Shown here: piece after piece, positions 8,644 to 18,703 of the stretch
Layout: the number at the start of each line of letters is the position of its first letter
How positions within the stretch are numbered: position 1 is the first letter of the stretch
Assembly: GCF_024345995.1 (NCBI RefSeq)
Contig: NZ_JAGQCE010000001.1
Coordinates: forward strand, 186,001-250,000
DNA from: Synechococcus sp. Cruz-7E5
Lineage (GTDB): Bacteria > Cyanobacteriota > Cyanobacteriia > PCC-6307 > Cyanobiaceae
DNA: 64,000 nucleotides
Reading direction: 5' to 3'
Notes under the pieces: generated by a model
Told to the model about the DNA's origin: nothing
Databases searched by the model: none
Seen by the model: the letters and a program-made list of their open reading frames with translations, nothing else
Program-made: the position numbers and the translations under genes

Positions 8644-9138
8644 ATGACTGTTGTCTGGAGGTCCTTCTTCCGTTCGACTGGGCCAGCCCTCAGCGCAGCT
8701 CTCCAGGCCTGCTGGGACAGGCTGTTCTCTCCGAGCTGGTGGAGCCGCACGCTGTCTCCCCTGCTGGCGATCGCGCTCGGGCTCAGCCTCACGCTCACCA
8801 GCTGCGGCAGTGCCAGCAACAGCCTCAGCGGTTCCTACGTCGAGGACACCATGACGGTGGCTGAATCCTTGCTGGGAACCATTGCCCTCAGCCAGGATGA
8901 CCCGGCCCGCTCCGAAGCCGAAAGCGAAGCCCGCGTCCTGATCAACGACTACATGGCCCTTTACAGGCCGAAGGCCCGGGTGAACGGACTGCCCTCCTTC
9001 ACCACCATGCAGACCGCCTTGAACTCCCTGGCCGGGCACTACACCAATTACGCCAACCGTCCCCTGCCTGACGCGCTCAAGAGCCGCCTGGAAAAAGAAT
9101 TGAAAAAAGCCGAAACCACCGTTGTCCGGGGCACCTGA
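8644..9138 (+). CDS. psb27: Photosystem II assembly lipoprotein Psb27
   Basis: Psb27 is a thylakoid-lumen lipoprotein that binds CP43 during photosystem II assembly and repair. The 164-residue precursor has a hydrophobic leader ending in a lipobox (LTLTSC), so lipid attachment is at the Cys near residue 54. The mature part shows the conserved YVEDTMTVAESLL, INDYMALYRPKARVNGLPSF and LNSLAGHYTNYANRPLP blocks of the four-helix Psb27 fold. The leader is longer than usual, so translation may start at an internal codon. It lies between proS and purA in the same direction. Confidence 0.93.
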   Translation: MTVVWRSFFRSTGPALSAALQACWDRLFSPSWWSRTLSPLLAIALGLSLTLTSCGSASNSLSGSYVEDTMTVAESLLGTIALSQDDPARSEAESEARVLINDYMALYRPKARVNGLPSFTTMQTALNSLAGHYTNYANRPLPDALKSRLEKELKKAETTVVRGT

Positions 9139-9269
9139 TTTCCCTCAGGGTCGAGGGCCAGAAACTCTCCAGCGCCCAGCCAGCTTGCCTTCAGGCCCCA
9201 GGGCTTTGACGAAAGGGCTGGTCATCTGAGACTCTTGACCCTTGTGCTTAGAAGCGGCTACGGGCCGCT

Positions 9270-10589
9270 GTGTCCTTGGCCAATGTTGTCGTCATCGGTG
9301 CACAGTGGGGCGACGAGGGGAAAGGCAAGATCACCGATCTGCTGAGCCGATCCGCCGATGTGGTGGTTCGTTATCAGGGTGGAGTGAATGCCGGCCACAC
9401 GATCGTGGTCGACGACAAGGTGCTGAAACTTCACCTCATTCCCTCCGGAATTCTCTACCCCGACACCATCTGTCTGATCGGTTCGGGCACGGTGGTCGAC
9501 CCGCGCATCATGCTCGAAGAACTCGACATGCTCGGGGACTACGGCATCGACATTTCCGGACTGAAGCTGGCATCCACGGCTCACGTCACGATGCCCTACC
9601 ACCGCCTGATCGATCTGGCGATGGAAGAGCGCCGCGGTGATCGGCGCATCGGCACCACCGGCCGGGGCATTGGTCCCACCTACGCCGACAAGTCAGACCG
9701 GAACGGCATCCGGGTGATCGACCTGCTGGATCCCGTGCGCCTGCGCGAGCGCCTGATGGGGCCACTGGCCGAAAAGAATCTGATCCTGGAGCGGATCTAC
9801 GGCCTTGAGCCGCTTGATCCCGAGGTGGTGCTGACGGAATACCTCGCCTATGGCGAGCGTCTTGCCCCGCATGTGGTCGATTGCACCCGCACGATCCACC
9901 AGGCGGCCCGGGCCCGGCAGAACATCCTCTTCGAGGGCGCCCAGGGAACCCTGCTTGATCTCGACCACGGCACCTACCCCTACGTCACCTCATCGAATCC
10001 CGTCTCCGGCGGCGCCTGCATCGGCGCCGGCGTGGGCCCCACCCTGATCGACCGAGTCATCGGGGTGGCAAAGGCCTACACCACCCGGGTGGGAGAGGGT
10101 CCCTTCCCCACGGAACTGCAGGGCAGCATCAACGACCACCTCTGCGACCGGGGCGGGGAGTACGGCACCACCACGGGGCGCCGTCGCCGCTGCGGCTGGT
10201 TCGATGGGGTGATCGGTCGCTACGCCGTGGAGGTGAACGGACTGGATTGCCTGGCCATCACCAAGCTCGATGTGCTCGATGAACTCGATGAGATCCAGGT
10301 CGGCGTGGCCTATGAGCTCGATGGCGAACGCATCGATCACTTCCCCAGCAGCGCCGAGACCTTTGCCCGCTGCCGTCCGATCTTTCAGACCCTGCCTGGC
10401 TGGCAGTGCTCCACCGCCGAGTGCCGCGCCCTCGAGGATCTGCCCGCCGCCGCCATGGCCTACCTCCGGTTTCTGGCTGAGCTGATGGAAGTGCCGATCG
10501 CGATCGTCTCCCTCGGCGCCCAGCGTGATCAGACCATCGTCGTGGAGGATCCGATCCACGGACCCAAGCGCGCCCTGCTGAACGTATGA
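9270..10589 (+). CDS. purA: Adenylosuccinate synthetase
   Basis: PurA converts IMP, aspartate and GTP to adenylosuccinate, the first committed step to AMP. The 439-residue protein has the N-terminal GTP/IMP loop [16 protein letters not shown], the catalytic His in [24 protein letters not shown], and the C-terminal GTP site around [12 protein letters not shown]. The start is a GTG at 9270, placed so that the canonical N-terminus ([14 protein letters not shown]) is complete. Its stop overlaps the start of the adenosine-kinase-like gene by four bases. Confidence 0.97.
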   Translation: MSLANVVVIGAQWGDEGKGKITDLLSRSADVVVRYQGGVNAGHTIVVDDKVLKLHLIPSGILYPDTICLIGSGTVVDPRIMLEELDMLGDYGIDISGLKLASTAHVTMPYHRLIDLAMEERRGDRRIGTTGRGIGPTYADKSDRNGIRVIDLLDPVRLRERLMGPLAEKNLILERIYGLEPLDPEVVLTEYLAYGERLAPHVVDCTRTIHQAARARQNILFEGAQGTLLDLDHGTYPYVTSSNPVSGGACIGAGVGPTLIDRVIGVAKAYTTRVGEGPFPTELQGSINDHLCDRGGEYGTTTGRRRRCGWFDGVIGRYAVEVNGLDCLAITKLDVLDELDEIQVGVAYELDGERIDHFPSSAETFARCRPIFQTLPGWQCSTAECRALEDLPAAAMAYLRFLAELMEVPIAIVSLGAQRDQTIVVEDPIHGPKRALLNV

Positions 10590-11590
10590 CGATCCACGCC
10601 GACGGCCGATCCCTCGATGTGGTGGGCATCGGCAACGCGATCGTCGACGTGCTGGTCAGCTCCGACGACGCCTTCCTCGAGGAGCATGGACTGAACAAGG
10701 GCGGCATGGCCCTGGTGGATGCCGAGCAGGCCCAGAAGCTCTACGAAGCGGCCGGCCCTGGACTGGAAACTTCCGGAGGTTCGGCCGCCAACACCCTGGC
10801 GGGCCTGGCCCAGCTCGGCGCCCGGGCCGGGTTCATCGGCCGGGTGCGTGACGACCAGCTGGGGGCGATCTTCAGCCACGACATCCGCTCGGTGGGGGCT
10901 CGCTTCGAGACCCCGGCCGCCAGCACGGGTGCAGCCACCGCCCGTTGCCTGATCCTGGTCACCCCCGATGCCCAGCGCACGATGTGCACCTATCTGGGCG
11001 CCTCGGTGGACCTTGAACCAGCCGACCTGGACCTGGACCTGGTGCGCCAGGCAGGGATGCTTTACCTGGAGGGATACCTCTGGGATGGGGAGTCCGCCAA
11101 GCGGGCCTTCCTCGCCGCCGCTGATGTGATGCGTGCCGCCGGTGGCCAGGTGGCCCTCTCCCTCTCCGATGCCTTCTGCGTCGAGCGCCACCGGCAGAGC
11201 TTCCAGGAGCTGGTCGATGGCCACGTTGACGTGCTCTTCGCCAACGAAGCTGAGATCACCGCGCTGTACCAGTGCGATGGTTTCGAGGCGGCGATGGAGC
11301 AGGTTCGCGGTCGCTGCTCCATCGCCGTGCTCACGCGCGGTGCCCTGGGATCGGTGGTTCTCGGGAACGGGCAGGTGCATCGGATCGATCCCTGGGTGCT
11401 CGGCCCCCTGGTCGACACCACCGGAGCCGGTGATCTCTATGCATCCGGTTTCCTCTACGGACTCACCCGCGGGGAGACTCTGGAGCGCTGCGGCCAGCTG
11501 GGATCTCTCTGTGCCGGCCAGGTGATCACCCAGCTGGGGCCACGCCCGCGGGCCTCACTGCCCCAGTTGGTGGCCGAGCACCTGGGCTGA
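10586..11590 (+). CDS. PfkB-family sugar/nucleoside kinase, adenosine-kinase-like
   Basis: This is a 334-residue ribokinase/PfkB-fold kinase. The N-terminal substrate lid begins [13 protein letters not shown], the PfkB signature 1 is [15 protein letters not shown], and the catalytic base and anion hole are in [18 protein letters not shown] (Asp of GAGD). The overall layout matches the adenosine/ribokinase subgroup common next to purA in picocyanobacteria. The ATG overlaps the purA stop (ATGA), indicating translational coupling. Adenosine salvage to AMP would fit with purA, but fructose or ribose kinase activity cannot be excluded. The 3' end overlaps the convergent cobK-like gene by 36 bases. 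Confidence 0.88.
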   Translation: MTIHADGRSLDVVGIGNAIVDVLVSSDDAFLEEHGLNKGGMALVDAEQAQKLYEAAGPGLETSGGSAANTLAGLAQLGARAGFIGRVRDDQLGAIFSHDIRSVGARFETPAASTGAATARCLILVTPDAQRTMCTYLGASVDLEPADLDLDLVRQAGMLYLEGYLWDGESAKRAFLAAADVMRAAGGQVALSLSDAFCVERHRQSFQELVDGHVDVLFANEAEITALYQCDGFEAAMEQVRGRCSIAVLTRGALGSVVLGNGQVHRIDPWVLGPLVDTTGAGDLYASGFLYGLTRGETLERCGQLGSLCAGQVITQLGPRPRASLPQLVAEHLG

Positions 11591-12442
11591 TTCCGCTCCA
11601 GTGGGCTCTGGCCGTCCTACTTGTGCCAGCAACTCCTCCAGAGGCCACAGACCCGACTCAGGCAGCGGTTCGGCCGGTCGCCTGAGCAGCAGCAGCGTCA
11701 GCCCCAGCTCGGCGCAGAGCTGCTGCCAGAGCTGTTCAGTCGGGCCGCCCGACTGGCGGCAGAGCACCGCCGAGATGCCCCAGTGCTCCAGCAGAGCCCG
11801 CTCGATCGAACCGGCCGTGGACGCTGGTGGCCCCGTGCCGGGACGGTGGCAGGCAAGGGCACCCTCACCCAGTCCCGCCGCCAGGGCCTGCCGCAGGCTT
11901 GTCGGGTTGGGCAGGATGCGGGCGAAGCAGGCACTGGTCGTGGCCAGCGCCACGGCCCTCGCCAGATGGCGGGCGCCGATGGCCAGCAGCAATCGCTCGT
12001 CTGCCAGATCGATTCCGGCCAGATCCTCCAGCTGATCGAGCAGGATCAGCCTGGTCCCAGGCCGCTGGCGGACCGGCGGGCGCCGGAGGCGAAGCAGGGG
12101 TTGACCGCCGCGGGAGCAGACCGCCGCCAGATCGGCGCTGATCAGGGCGGCGAAGGGGTGGCTGGCATCAATCACCCAACGGAAAGGGGCAAGGGGAGCA
12201 TCAAGCAGTTCGGCTTCGATCGCCCCGGGGCCGGCCAGTGCTCCCAGGCGACTCTGCAGCCGGGGGTGGGAGGGATAGGCCCGCAGAGCGTCCTCGCTCA
12301 CAAGAGATATCTGCACACTCCAACCGGCGGCCAGCAGCCGGCTGACGATCAGCGGCCCTTCTCCGGTGCCGCCCAGCAGCCAGATCGATGGCCGCCGTCC
12401 TGGTGCAGCAGCGGCGTCCGCCGCCTCAGATCCGGCGATCAA
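11555..12442 (-). CDS. cobK: Precorrin-6A reductase (CobK/CbiJ)
   Basis: This enzyme of the cobalamin (corrin ring) pathway reduces precorrin-6A with NAD(P)H. The N-terminal dinucleotide loop WLLGGTGEGPLIVSRLL, the VIDASHPFA box, LLLRRP-type strands and the C-terminal VLCRQSGGP segment match CobK/CbiJ. The frame is open upstream over ssb. The TTG at 12442 gives about 295 residues with a short leader before the GGTGEG loop, and a GTG at 12499 is the alternative. The gene is divergent from ssb and its 3' end overlaps the kinase gene. Confidence 0.85.
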   Translation of the reverse strand: MIAGSEAADAAAAPGRRPSIWLLGGTGEGPLIVSRLLAAGWSVQISLVSEDALRAYPSHPRLQSRLGALAGPGAIEAELLDAPLAPFRWVIDASHPFAALISADLAAVCSRGGQPLLRLRRPPVRQRPGTRLILLDQLEDLAGIDLADERLLLAIGARHLARAVALATTSACFARILPNPTSLRQALAAGLGEGALACHRPGTGPPASTAGSIERALLEHWGISAVLCRQSGGPTEQLWQQLCAELGLTLLLLRRPAEPLPESGLWPLEELLAQVGRPEPTGAESAQVLGHQLGQ

Positions 12443-12490
12443 GGGATGGCTCCGTGCATCAGGATGGGGCCCACTGTCGTCGAGGGGGTC

Positions 12491-13045
12491 GTGAACCACT
12501 GTTTGCTGGAGGTGGTGGTGCTCGAGGCACCCCAGGTGCGCTACACCCAGGACAACCAGACACCGGTGGCGGAGATGGCCGTCGAGCTCGACGGTCTCCG
12601 CCCAGATGATCCCCCGGGGCAACTGAAGGTGGTGGGCTGGGGCAATCTCGCCCAGGATCTTCAGAACCGGGTGCAGGTGGGACAGCGGCTGATGATCGAG
12701 GGCCGGCTGCGCATGAGCACCGTCTCCCGCGCCGATGGCACCAAGGAAAAGCGCGCCGAATTCACCCTCGCCCGCCTTCACCCCCTCACGGCCCAGGGTT
12801 CCGCTGCGGCTCCATCGTCGGCGCCTTCCATGGCTGCAGCGATGGCTCAGGGGGGTACGGCTCAAGCGACTGGATCCCAGGCCGCAGGCGCGCCGGTGCG
12901 CACGATTCCACGGCCAGCGCCTGCGGCGCCCCGGCCCGTCACTGCGGCACCGCGCCCTGCTGCCGCGGAGCCACCGCCTCCCACCTGGAACACCTCGCCG
13001 CTGGTGCCTGATCTGGCCGACGACGACGACGAAATCCCCTTCTGA
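12491..13045 (+). CDS. ssb: Single-stranded DNA-binding protein
   Basis: SSB coats single-stranded DNA in replication and repair. The 184-residue protein starts at a GTG at 12491 (NHCLLEVVVLEAPQ). The OB-fold runs to about residue 105 (LKVVGWGNLAQDLQNRVQVG is the core). A Pro/Ala-rich linker follows, and the acidic tail ends DDDDEIPF, the conserved partner-binding tip. A long in-frame extension reaching back to 11621 overlaps cobK and is not coding. The start sits within a few bases of possible cobK starts on the other strand. Confidence 0.93.
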   Translation: MNHCLLEVVVLEAPQVRYTQDNQTPVAEMAVELDGLRPDDPPGQLKVVGWGNLAQDLQNRVQVGQRLMIEGRLRMSTVSRADGTKEKRAEFTLARLHPLTAQGSAAAPSSAPSMAAAMAQGGTAQATGSQAAGAPVRTIPRPAPAAPRPVTAAPRPAAAEPPPPTWNTSPLVPDLADDDDEIPF

Positions 13046-13069
13046 GCAGATCCCCTTCCGAGGACTGGA

Positions 13070-13303
13070 TCATCCCGGTTCGAGCCGCTGGCGAGCCTGG
13101 TCGAGCAGCTGACCGAGCTCCCGCTCCAGCGCAGCGAGATCCAGCCTCAGATCGGGCCAGCGGCCGCCATCGATCTGCTGCAGCAGCCAGAGGCGATCTT
13201 CGGCGAGCTGGTCCAGCAGCGTCAGGGTGCTGGGGTCGTTGAACGGGATCTCGGGGGTGGACGAAGGCGAAGCGGGATCGGCAGCGGGGCTGGGGTGATC
13301 CAT
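13070..13303 (-). CDS. Small conserved hypothetical protein
   Basis: This 77-residue protein starts at an ATG (MDHPSPAADPAS), with a Pro/Ser-rich start and a helical, Leu/Glu/Arg-rich second half (LLDQLAEDRLWLLQQIDGG, then LERELGQLLDQARQRL) that could form a helical hairpin or short coiled coil. It is convergent with ssb and divergent from the DUF2854 gene 62 bases away. No function is recognised. Confidence 0.6.
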   Translation of the reverse strand: MDHPSPAADPASPSSTPEIPFNDPSTLTLLDQLAEDRLWLLQQIDGGRWPDLRLDLAALERELGQLLDQARQRLEPG

Positions 13304-13364
13304 GGCCGGAGGAACTCCTGGGCAACGATCGCCATCCTGGACCGCGCTGCAGGAAGATGGCGCC

Positions 13365-13931
13365 ATGGAAGCACTCACATCGCCCGGCAGCCTGCTGACC
13401 ATCCTCGGGGCGGCGCTCACCGTTATCGGCTCGATCGCCTACGTCACCGACAGCCCCAACATCAGCCTGGCGGGAGTGTTCTACGGCGTTCCGGTGCTGC
13501 TGGGAGGCCTGGCCCTGAAGTCGTCGGAGCTGCCTCCAGCTCAGCGGCTCACGCCGGCAGCGGAGCTGCGGCAGCTGCGCGAGCAACCCGAGAGCGAGCC
13601 CCTGCGCAAGCTTCTCAAAGACGTGACCCGCTGGCGTTATGGCCAGAAGGCCCACCTCGAGAGCTCCCTCGAAGCCCTCAAGCTCTGGAACGACGACGCC
13701 CCGCCGGAGCTGCTGAGCGTGGCCGAGCGCGAGGTGGAGGGCGGCTATGGCCTGGTGCTCCACTTCCGCTGCCATGGAGTTCCGCCGGAACGATGGCAGG
13801 CCAAGCAGGAGCGGCTGGGTCGCTTCTTCGGGCCTGGACTGCGCGCTGAGCTGCGCCTGATCTCAGCCACCGAGCTGGAACTGAGCCTGCTGCCCGGCGC
13901 TGATCTCGTCGAGTCCGCTCCAGCGGCCTGA
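13365..13931 (+). CDS. DUF2854 membrane protein
   Basis: This protein of about 188 residues belongs to the DUF2854 family of cyanobacteria and plastid-bearing plants. Two transmembrane segments near the N-terminus (LLTILGAALTVIGSIAY and LAGVFYGVPVLLGGLAL) precede a conserved KSSELPPAQ motif and a soluble alpha/beta domain of about 130 residues. The ATG at 13365 fits the usual family start; an upstream in-frame start at 13302 overlaps the divergent gene. The role is unknown. It precedes argB by 54 bases on the same strand. Confidence 0.8.
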   Translation: MEALTSPGSLLTILGAALTVIGSIAYVTDSPNISLAGVFYGVPVLLGGLALKSSELPPAQRLTPAAELRQLREQPESEPLRKLLKDVTRWRYGQKAHLESSLEALKLWNDDAPPELLSVAEREVEGGYGLVLHFRCHGVPPERWQAKQERLGRFFGPGLRAELRLISATELELSLLPGADLVESAPAA

Positions 13932-13985
13932 GCCCCGGCCCCGGCGCTCTGCCGGTCCCCACGCCCACCCACTTACCTTCCCCTC

Positions 13986-14903
13986 TTGAGCCAGGACCCC
14001 GTCATCAGCGCTGAGGACACCCTGAGGGTGTCCGTGCTCAGTGAGGCGCTTCCTTATATCCAGCGCTTCGCCGGACGCCGCGTGGTGGTGAAGTACGGCG
14101 GAGCGGCGATGGTGCGTGAAGATCTGCGCGAGGCAGTCTTCCGCGACCTGGCTCTGCTGGCCTGCGTGGGGGTGCAGCCGGTGGTGGTACACGGCGGCGG
14201 ACCGGAGATCAACCAGTGGCTGAAGAAGCTGGAAATCCCCGCCCAATTCCGTGATGGGCTGCGGGTCACCGACCTCGACACCATGGATGTGGTGGAAATG
14301 GTGCTTGTGGGTCGGGTCAACAAGCAGATCGTCAACGGTCTCAACCGGGTTGGCGGCCGTGCCGTGGGGCTCTCCGGCAGCGATGGGGCCCTGGTGGAGG
14401 CCCGCACCTGGGGGGAGGGTTCCCACGGACTGGTGGGAGAGGTGGCGGCGGTCAACCCCGATGTGCTCGCACCTCTGCTGCAGAGCGGCTACATCCCGGT
14501 GATCTCGAGTGTGGCTGCCGATCCCAGTGGCCAGGCTCACAACATCAATGCCGACACGGTGGCCGGGGAGCTTGCCGCTGCCCTTCAGGCCGAGAAGCTG
14601 ATCCTGCTCACCGACACCCCGGGCATCCTGCAGGACCGGGAGGATCCCTCCAGCCTCTTGCGCCAGATCACCTTGCCCGAGGCCCGGGAGCTGATCCGCA
14701 CCGGCGTCGTCAACGCGGGGATGACACCCAAGACTGAATGCTGCATCCGGGCCCTGGCCCAGGGGGTCGGCGCGGCCCACATCATCGATGGCCGAGTCCC
14801 CCATGCCCTGCTGCTGGAGGTGTTCACCGATGCCGGCGTCGGCACGATGGTGGTCGGCAGCAGCCGCGCCGCCGCCCGAGCGAGTGCCCAGCGGCGTGGC
14901 TGA
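13986..14903 (+). CDS. argB: Acetylglutamate kinase
   Basis: This kinase carries out the second step of arginine synthesis, phosphorylating N-acetylglutamate. The 305-residue protein has the glycine-rich [10 protein letters not shown] loop, [10 protein letters not shown], the acetylglutamate site FRDGLRVTD, and the C-terminal arginine-feedback region ([30 protein letters not shown]). The extended N-terminal helix ([13 protein letters not shown]) is the one used for hexamer formation and PII binding in the arginine-sensitive cyanobacterial type, so PII control is likely but inferred. The start is a TTG at 13986. The stop overlaps the next gene by eight bases (GTGGCTGA). Confidence 0.96.
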   Translation: MSQDPVISAEDTLRVSVLSEALPYIQRFAGRRVVVKYGGAAMVREDLREAVFRDLALLACVGVQPVVVHGGGPEINQWLKKLEIPAQFRDGLRVTDLDTMDVVEMVLVGRVNKQIVNGLNRVGGRAVGLSGSDGALVEARTWGEGSHGLVGEVAAVNPDVLAPLLQSGYIPVISSVAADPSGQAHNINADTVAGELAAALQAEKLILLTDTPGILQDREDPSSLLRQITLPEARELIRTGVVNAGMTPKTECCIRALAQGVGAAHIIDGRVPHALLLEVFTDAGVGTMVVGSSRAAARASAQRRG

Positions 14904-16011
14904 GGATCCACTGGCCCCGGCTCGCGCCGCGCTCGAATGCGGTGAGTACGGCCGCTGCCTGCGCTTGCTGGAGCCGATCGTGGCGGCCCATGCCATCACG
15001 GTGCCCCTGGGCGGACGGGCCCGGATGCTGATGGCCACGGCGCTGATCGGCCAGGGGGAGTCTGAGCGGGCGGCCAGCTGTGTGCGCGGCCTCCAGGCCT
15101 GCGTTGATCCCGACCTGCGCCGGCAGGCCCGGGACCTCAGCTTGATTCTCGAGGCCCCCAGCCTCAAGCGGCCGGAGAACTGGTCCATCACCTTGCCGCC
15201 GATCGGCGGGGTGGAGTCGCTGCAGCAACGGGTGATGCCCCTGGCCCAGGCCCGCCCAGGCCGCGCCAGAGCGGAGTCAGCGCCACCGCCACCGGTGGGT
15301 CCAACCCGGGCTCCCCTGGGCTTTGCGATCGTCGTGCTGGCTGTGCTGCTGCTGCTCACGGGGCTGCTGGGGGGCTGCCTGCGCGTCGACACCGAGCTCA
15401 GCCTGCCGGCACCGGGTCGGCTCGAGCTCAGTCAGAGCCTCAGCAGCGTCAGCGGCAGTTGGATGCCCTGGCAGAGGCAGTTCGCCAGCACCCTCTCAGC
15501 CGACCCTGATCTCAGTCGCTTCAAGTTGTCCCTGGATCCGGATCGGGGCCGCCTCAGCCTCAGCAGCGGCGTGGTGTCGGCGGCGGAAGCCTCCGGCCTG
15601 TTGCAACGCCTGGCTCTCGATGCCGGCGCGCTCACGGGGCAGGCACTGCCTGCCCCGGTGCTGAGCCTGCAGGAGCGCAACTGGCTGCTCGGTGTTAGTC
15701 AGCAGCTCGGCTTCGAGCTCGACCTGCGCCAGGTTCAGCCCCTGCCGGGCCTGAGCTTCACCCTGAGGCTCCGCTCCCTGGGCGTCGGGACGGTGCGAAT
15801 GGCCCAGCCGCTGGCCGTGGAGCCCCGGCCCGAAGGGCTGAACTGGCCCCTGCAGCTGGGGGCCATCAACCGGCTGGAGCTGAGCGCCTGGCGCTGGAGC
15901 CGCCTCGGCCTGGGCAGCCTGCTGATCGCCCTGTTGCTGGTGCTCAGCCTGGTGCTGCAGCGGTTGCGGCGGCAGGCTGGATTCGGCTGGCCTGAATTGC
16001 CCTCCCCGTAG
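14896..16011 (+). CDS. DUF3153 membrane protein with N-terminal helical domain
   Basis: This is a protein of about 371 residues. The first 140 residues form a helical, TPR-like region ([16 protein letters not shown]). A transmembrane segment follows ([20 protein letters not shown]) and leads into the DUF3153-like extracytoplasmic domain ([20 protein letters not shown]), and a C-terminal transmembrane helix ([19 protein letters not shown]) ends it. The GTG at 14896 overlaps the argB stop; a GTG at 14884 is also in frame. The fusion of a TPR-like part to DUF3153 is visible in one frame. The function is unknown. Confidence 0.75.
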   Translation: MAEDPLAPARAALECGEYGRCLRLLEPIVAAHAITVPLGGRARMLMATALIGQGESERAASCVRGLQACVDPDLRRQARDLSLILEAPSLKRPENWSITLPPIGGVESLQQRVMPLAQARPGRARAESAPPPPVGPTRAPLGFAIVVLAVLLLLTGLLGGCLRVDTELSLPAPGRLELSQSLSSVSGSWMPWQRQFASTLSADPDLSRFKLSLDPDRGRLSLSSGVVSAAEASGLLQRLALDAGALTGQALPAPVLSLQERNWLLGVSQQLGFELDLRQVQPLPGLSFTLRLRSLGVGTVRMAQPLAVEPRPEGLNWPLQLGAINRLELSAWRWSRLGLGSLLIALLLVLSLVLQRLRRQAGFGWPELPSP

Positions 16012-16019
16012 GGATCCCC

Positions 16020-18281
16020 TCAGAGCTCGATCGGATCGGGATCAATCGAGAGGCTCACGCTGCGGGCCAGGCCGGCGCGCAGCTCGGCTTCTGGAGGCAG
16101 GGGCAGGTCGGCGCCGGCGGGGCCGTGCAGCAGCAGTTGCCAGCGGTAGCGGCCCGCCACCCGCGCCACCGCGGCAGGTGCGGGGCCGATCATCTGCCAG
16201 CCGGCCTGCTCCACCTGGGGCCGCAGCTGCTCGGCCAGGGCAGCTGCGGCCGTGGCTGTGGCCGCTCCGGATGGGCCAGCCAGACGCAGCAGACAGGCCC
16301 GGCTGAAGGGCACCAGCTGGGCCTGGCGGCGCAGCTGCAGTTCCGCCTCGAGAAAAATGTCGTAGCGGCCGTCGATCAGATGCTGGATCACGGGGTGATC
16401 CGGCAGGTAGGTCTGCACGATCACCTCCCCGGGACGCTCCCCCCTGCCGGCCCTGCCCGCCAGCTGCAGCAGCAGCTGCAGGCAGTGCTCCGAGGCCCGC
16501 AGATCAGGCCGGTGCAGGAGACCATCGGCTGCCAGCACCGCCGCCAGGGTGACCCGGGGCAGATCCATGCCCTTGGCCAGCATCTGGGTGCCCACGAGCA
16601 CATCGGCCTCCCCGGCCGCGAAGCGTTGCAGCAGGCCTCGGTGCCCATCCCGGCCCCGGGTGCTGTCCCGGTCGAAGCGCAACAGGCGCAGACCCGAGAG
16701 TTCCTGCTCCAGCTGCTCCATCACCCGCTGGGTGCCGGCACCGAAGGGCTTGAAGGCGGTGGAACCGCAGGCCCCGCAGCGGGAGGTCAGGGGCTGGCGG
16801 TGGCCGCACCAGTGGCAGCGCAGGGTCTGACTGCCATCGCGCAGCCGGTGGACCGTGAGGGACACATCGCAGTGGGGGCACTGAACCACCTCACCGCAAC
16901 TGCGGCAGCTCAGGAAACTGCTGTAGCCGCGGCGGGGCACCAGCACCACGGCCTGCTCCCCCCGCTCCTGGAGCCGCTCCATCCGCTCCATCAGGGCCCG
17001 GCTGATCAGGCGGCGGTGGCCCTCCGCCAGCTCCTGACGCAGGTCCACCACCCGCACCGGCGCTGGCTCCTGGCCACTGATGCGGCGGCTGAGGCGCAGC
17101 AGGCTGGCCGGCTGTTGGGGACGCCGGCAGGCCAGCCACGACTCCAGGGAGGGGGTGGCGCTTCCAAGCAGCAGCCTGGCGCCCGCGGCACGGCAGCGCA
17201 GGCGGGCCACCTCCCTGGCGTGGTAGCAGGGCATCGGACTGGCCTGCTTATAGGAACTGTCGTGCTCCTCATCCAGCACGATCAGGCCCAGGGGCGCCAG
17301 GGGCAGGAACACCGCCGAGCGAGTGCCCACGGCGATCAGCGGCTCAGTGGAGCCGGCCTGCAGACAGCGGCGCCAGGCGGCGATGCGCGCCCGCTCCGAG
17401 AGGCCGCTGTGGAACTCGAGGATGCGGCCGCCGAAGCGGGCACGGCAGCGGTCGAGCAACTGGGGGATCAGTCCGATCTCAGGAGTGAGGATCAGGGCAC
17501 TGCGGCCGGAAGCCAGGCAGGCCGCCGCCGCCTGCAGATACACCTCCGTCTTGCCTGAGCCGGTCACTCCCCAGAGCAGGAACTCCTGGCCGCTGGATCC
17601 GGCGAGGATCTGCTCGAGGGCTGCCTGTTGCTCCGGATTCAGGGGGCGGGGTGACTCAAGCGGCCCGCCGGCCAGATCAGGAGACTGCTGGACGGCGCCT
17701 GGCTGAGGCGCACCGCCGCCAGAGAGCACCTGTCGGCTGCTGCGCAACCAGCCTTTGGCCACCAGGGCCTGCAGCAGGGAACGGCTGAAACCCCACGCCA
17801 TGACCGTGCTCTGAGGAGCCGCCGAGCCGGGGCTTTCCCGCAGGCGATCGATCAGCTGGCATTGGCGGCTGGTGAGTGGCTGGGGGCTCTCCACCAGCTC
17901 CAACCAGAGCTGGGTACGCAGCTGGGGCTGGGCCCGTCCCGGCCGCTGTCCAAGCCAGCCTGGAGGCAAGGCTGTCTTGAGGGTTCGAAACAGGCTGGTG
18001 TGGCACTGACGGGACACCTCCTGCAGCAGCGCCTGCCAGTGGGGATCCACGGCTGCGGCCTGGTGAAGACCTTCCACGGACTGGATCACCGCTGGATCGA
18101 GATCAGCCGGAACCTCAGCCAGGGTGTCGACCACCAGGCCGATCTGGGGACGTCCCCTCAGACGCACGCCCACCAGATCCCCGACCGCCAGGCCAAGGGC
18201 CGGTGCTGCGGAGTAGGTGAAGATTCTCCCCTCCCGACCAGCCTCCACCCAGACCTGAACCCAGAGCGGGGGCAAGGACAT
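16020..18281 (-). CDS. priA: Primosomal replication protein N' (PriA helicase)
   Basis: PriA restarts stalled replication forks as a 3'-to-5' superfamily 2 helicase. From the ATG at 18281 it has 753 residues; a start at 18317 adds 12. Walker A is GVTGSGKTEVYLQAA, the DEAH-type box is LIVLDEEHDSSYKQ, and helicase motif VI lies in LAGRAGRGERPGEV. The paired zinc-binding cysteines are in SCRSCGEVVQCPHCDVS and LRCHWCGHRQPLTSRCGAC. The N-terminal 3'-DNA-binding domain is present (VWVEAGREGRIFTYSA). It is convergent with the DUF3153 gene and divergent from rpoD across a gap of about 390 bases. Confidence 0.96.
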   Translation of the reverse strand: MSLPPLWVQVWVEAGREGRIFTYSAAPALGLAVGDLVGVRLRGRPQIGLVVDTLAEVPADLDPAVIQSVEGLHQAAAVDPHWQALLQEVSRQCHTSLFRTLKTALPPGWLGQRPGRAQPQLRTQLWLELVESPQPLTSRQCQLIDRLRESPGSAAPQSTVMAWGFSRSLLQALVAKGWLRSSRQVLSGGGAPQPGAVQQSPDLAGGPLESPRPLNPEQQAALEQILAGSSGQEFLLWGVTGSGKTEVYLQAAAACLASGRSALILTPEIGLIPQLLDRCRARFGGRILEFHSGLSERARIAAWRRCLQAGSTEPLIAVGTRSAVFLPLAPLGLIVLDEEHDSSYKQASPMPCYHAREVARLRCRAAGARLLLGSATPSLESWLACRRPQQPASLLRLSRRISGQEPAPVRVVDLRQELAEGHRRLISRALMERMERLQERGEQAVVLVPRRGYSSFLSCRSCGEVVQCPHCDVSLTVHRLRDGSQTLRCHWCGHRQPLTSRCGACGSTAFKPFGAGTQRVMEQLEQELSGLRLLRFDRDSTRGRDGHRGLLQRFAAGEADVLVGTQMLAKGMDLPRVTLAAVLAADGLLHRPDLRASEHCLQLLLQLAGRAGRGERPGEVIVQTYLPDHPVIQHLIDGRYDIFLEAELQLRRQAQLVPFSRACLLRLAGPSGAATATAAAALAEQLRPQVEQAGWQMIGPAPAAVARVAGRYRWQLLLHGPAGADLPLPPEAELRAGLARSVSLSIDPDPIEL

Positions 18282-18339
18282 CTCCAACACGGTCGAGATT
18301 CGCCTTGCAAACCCCATAGGGGTTTCTTAAGATAAAGGA

Positions 18340-18354
18340 GTTGAGCAGCTCAAC
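18340..18354. promoter_or_regulatory. Perfect inverted repeat upstream of priA
   Basis: GTTGAGCAGCTCAAC is a perfect palindrome with seven-base arms around a single central base, located 59 bases upstream of the preferred priA start. It may be a protein-binding site or a short hairpin. Nothing identifies the binder. Confidence 0.35.
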
Positions 18355-18597
18355 TGGCTGCTGTCGGAACCAGGCAGAGTTCCGTCCAGTGGGAAGACCT
18401 GAAGTGCAGGCTGCTTGGAGACCCCCTCCAGCGCGCCTCCCGGTCTGCGAACACCCCTGACAGCACTGCCTGGCCTCCGGGTCGTTCCATGTCGTCAGGT
18501 CTTTGATTCCTCCGCTTCCACCCGGCGCCTGATGGGGCCTGTTTTTGATCCTGGTCGGCCAACGGCTTCACTGGGATGCTGAAGAAACGTTTTGTGT

Positions 18598-18625
18598 CGT
18601 GATGTTGTCATCACGCCAAATTGGC
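18598..18625. promoter_or_regulatory. Two abutting inverted repeats upstream of rpoD
   Basis: CGTGATGTTGTCATCACG (18598-18615) has seven-base arms with a four-base loop. It shares its last base with GCCAAATTGGC (18615-18625), a perfect dyad with five-base arms. They lie about 80-105 bases before the preferred rpoD ATG, a typical position for an operator or a leader hairpin. The sequences match no site I can name. Confidence 0.4.
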
Positions 18626-18703
18626 TTGGCTGAATTTCCGGCCTGAACTTGTCGGCCCAATTGTTTTCACTTGACCATTCCGTCACCCCGTCGCAGTCCC
18701 GCT

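Larger units (their letters stand above)
18282..18670. other. Intergenic region between priA and rpoD
   Basis: About 390 bases lie between the divergent priA and rpoD genes with no convincing ORF. The region holds three short perfect dyads: one near the priA side (18340-18354) and two abutting dyads 90-100 bases before the rpoD start. It should contain both promoters. I see no tRNA and no recognised small RNA. A small RNA cannot be excluded by eye. Confidence 0.6.

Noticed and set aside
11621-12490. Long N-terminal extension in the ssb frame
   Set aside because: It is antisense to cobK, Gln/Gly-rich and without domain features; the OB-fold begins right at the GTG at 12491.
16125-17558. 477-codon ORF antisense to priA
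   Set aside because: It is a Gln/Gly/Ala/His-rich shadow of a GC-rich gene, and priA motifs cover the opposite strand completely.
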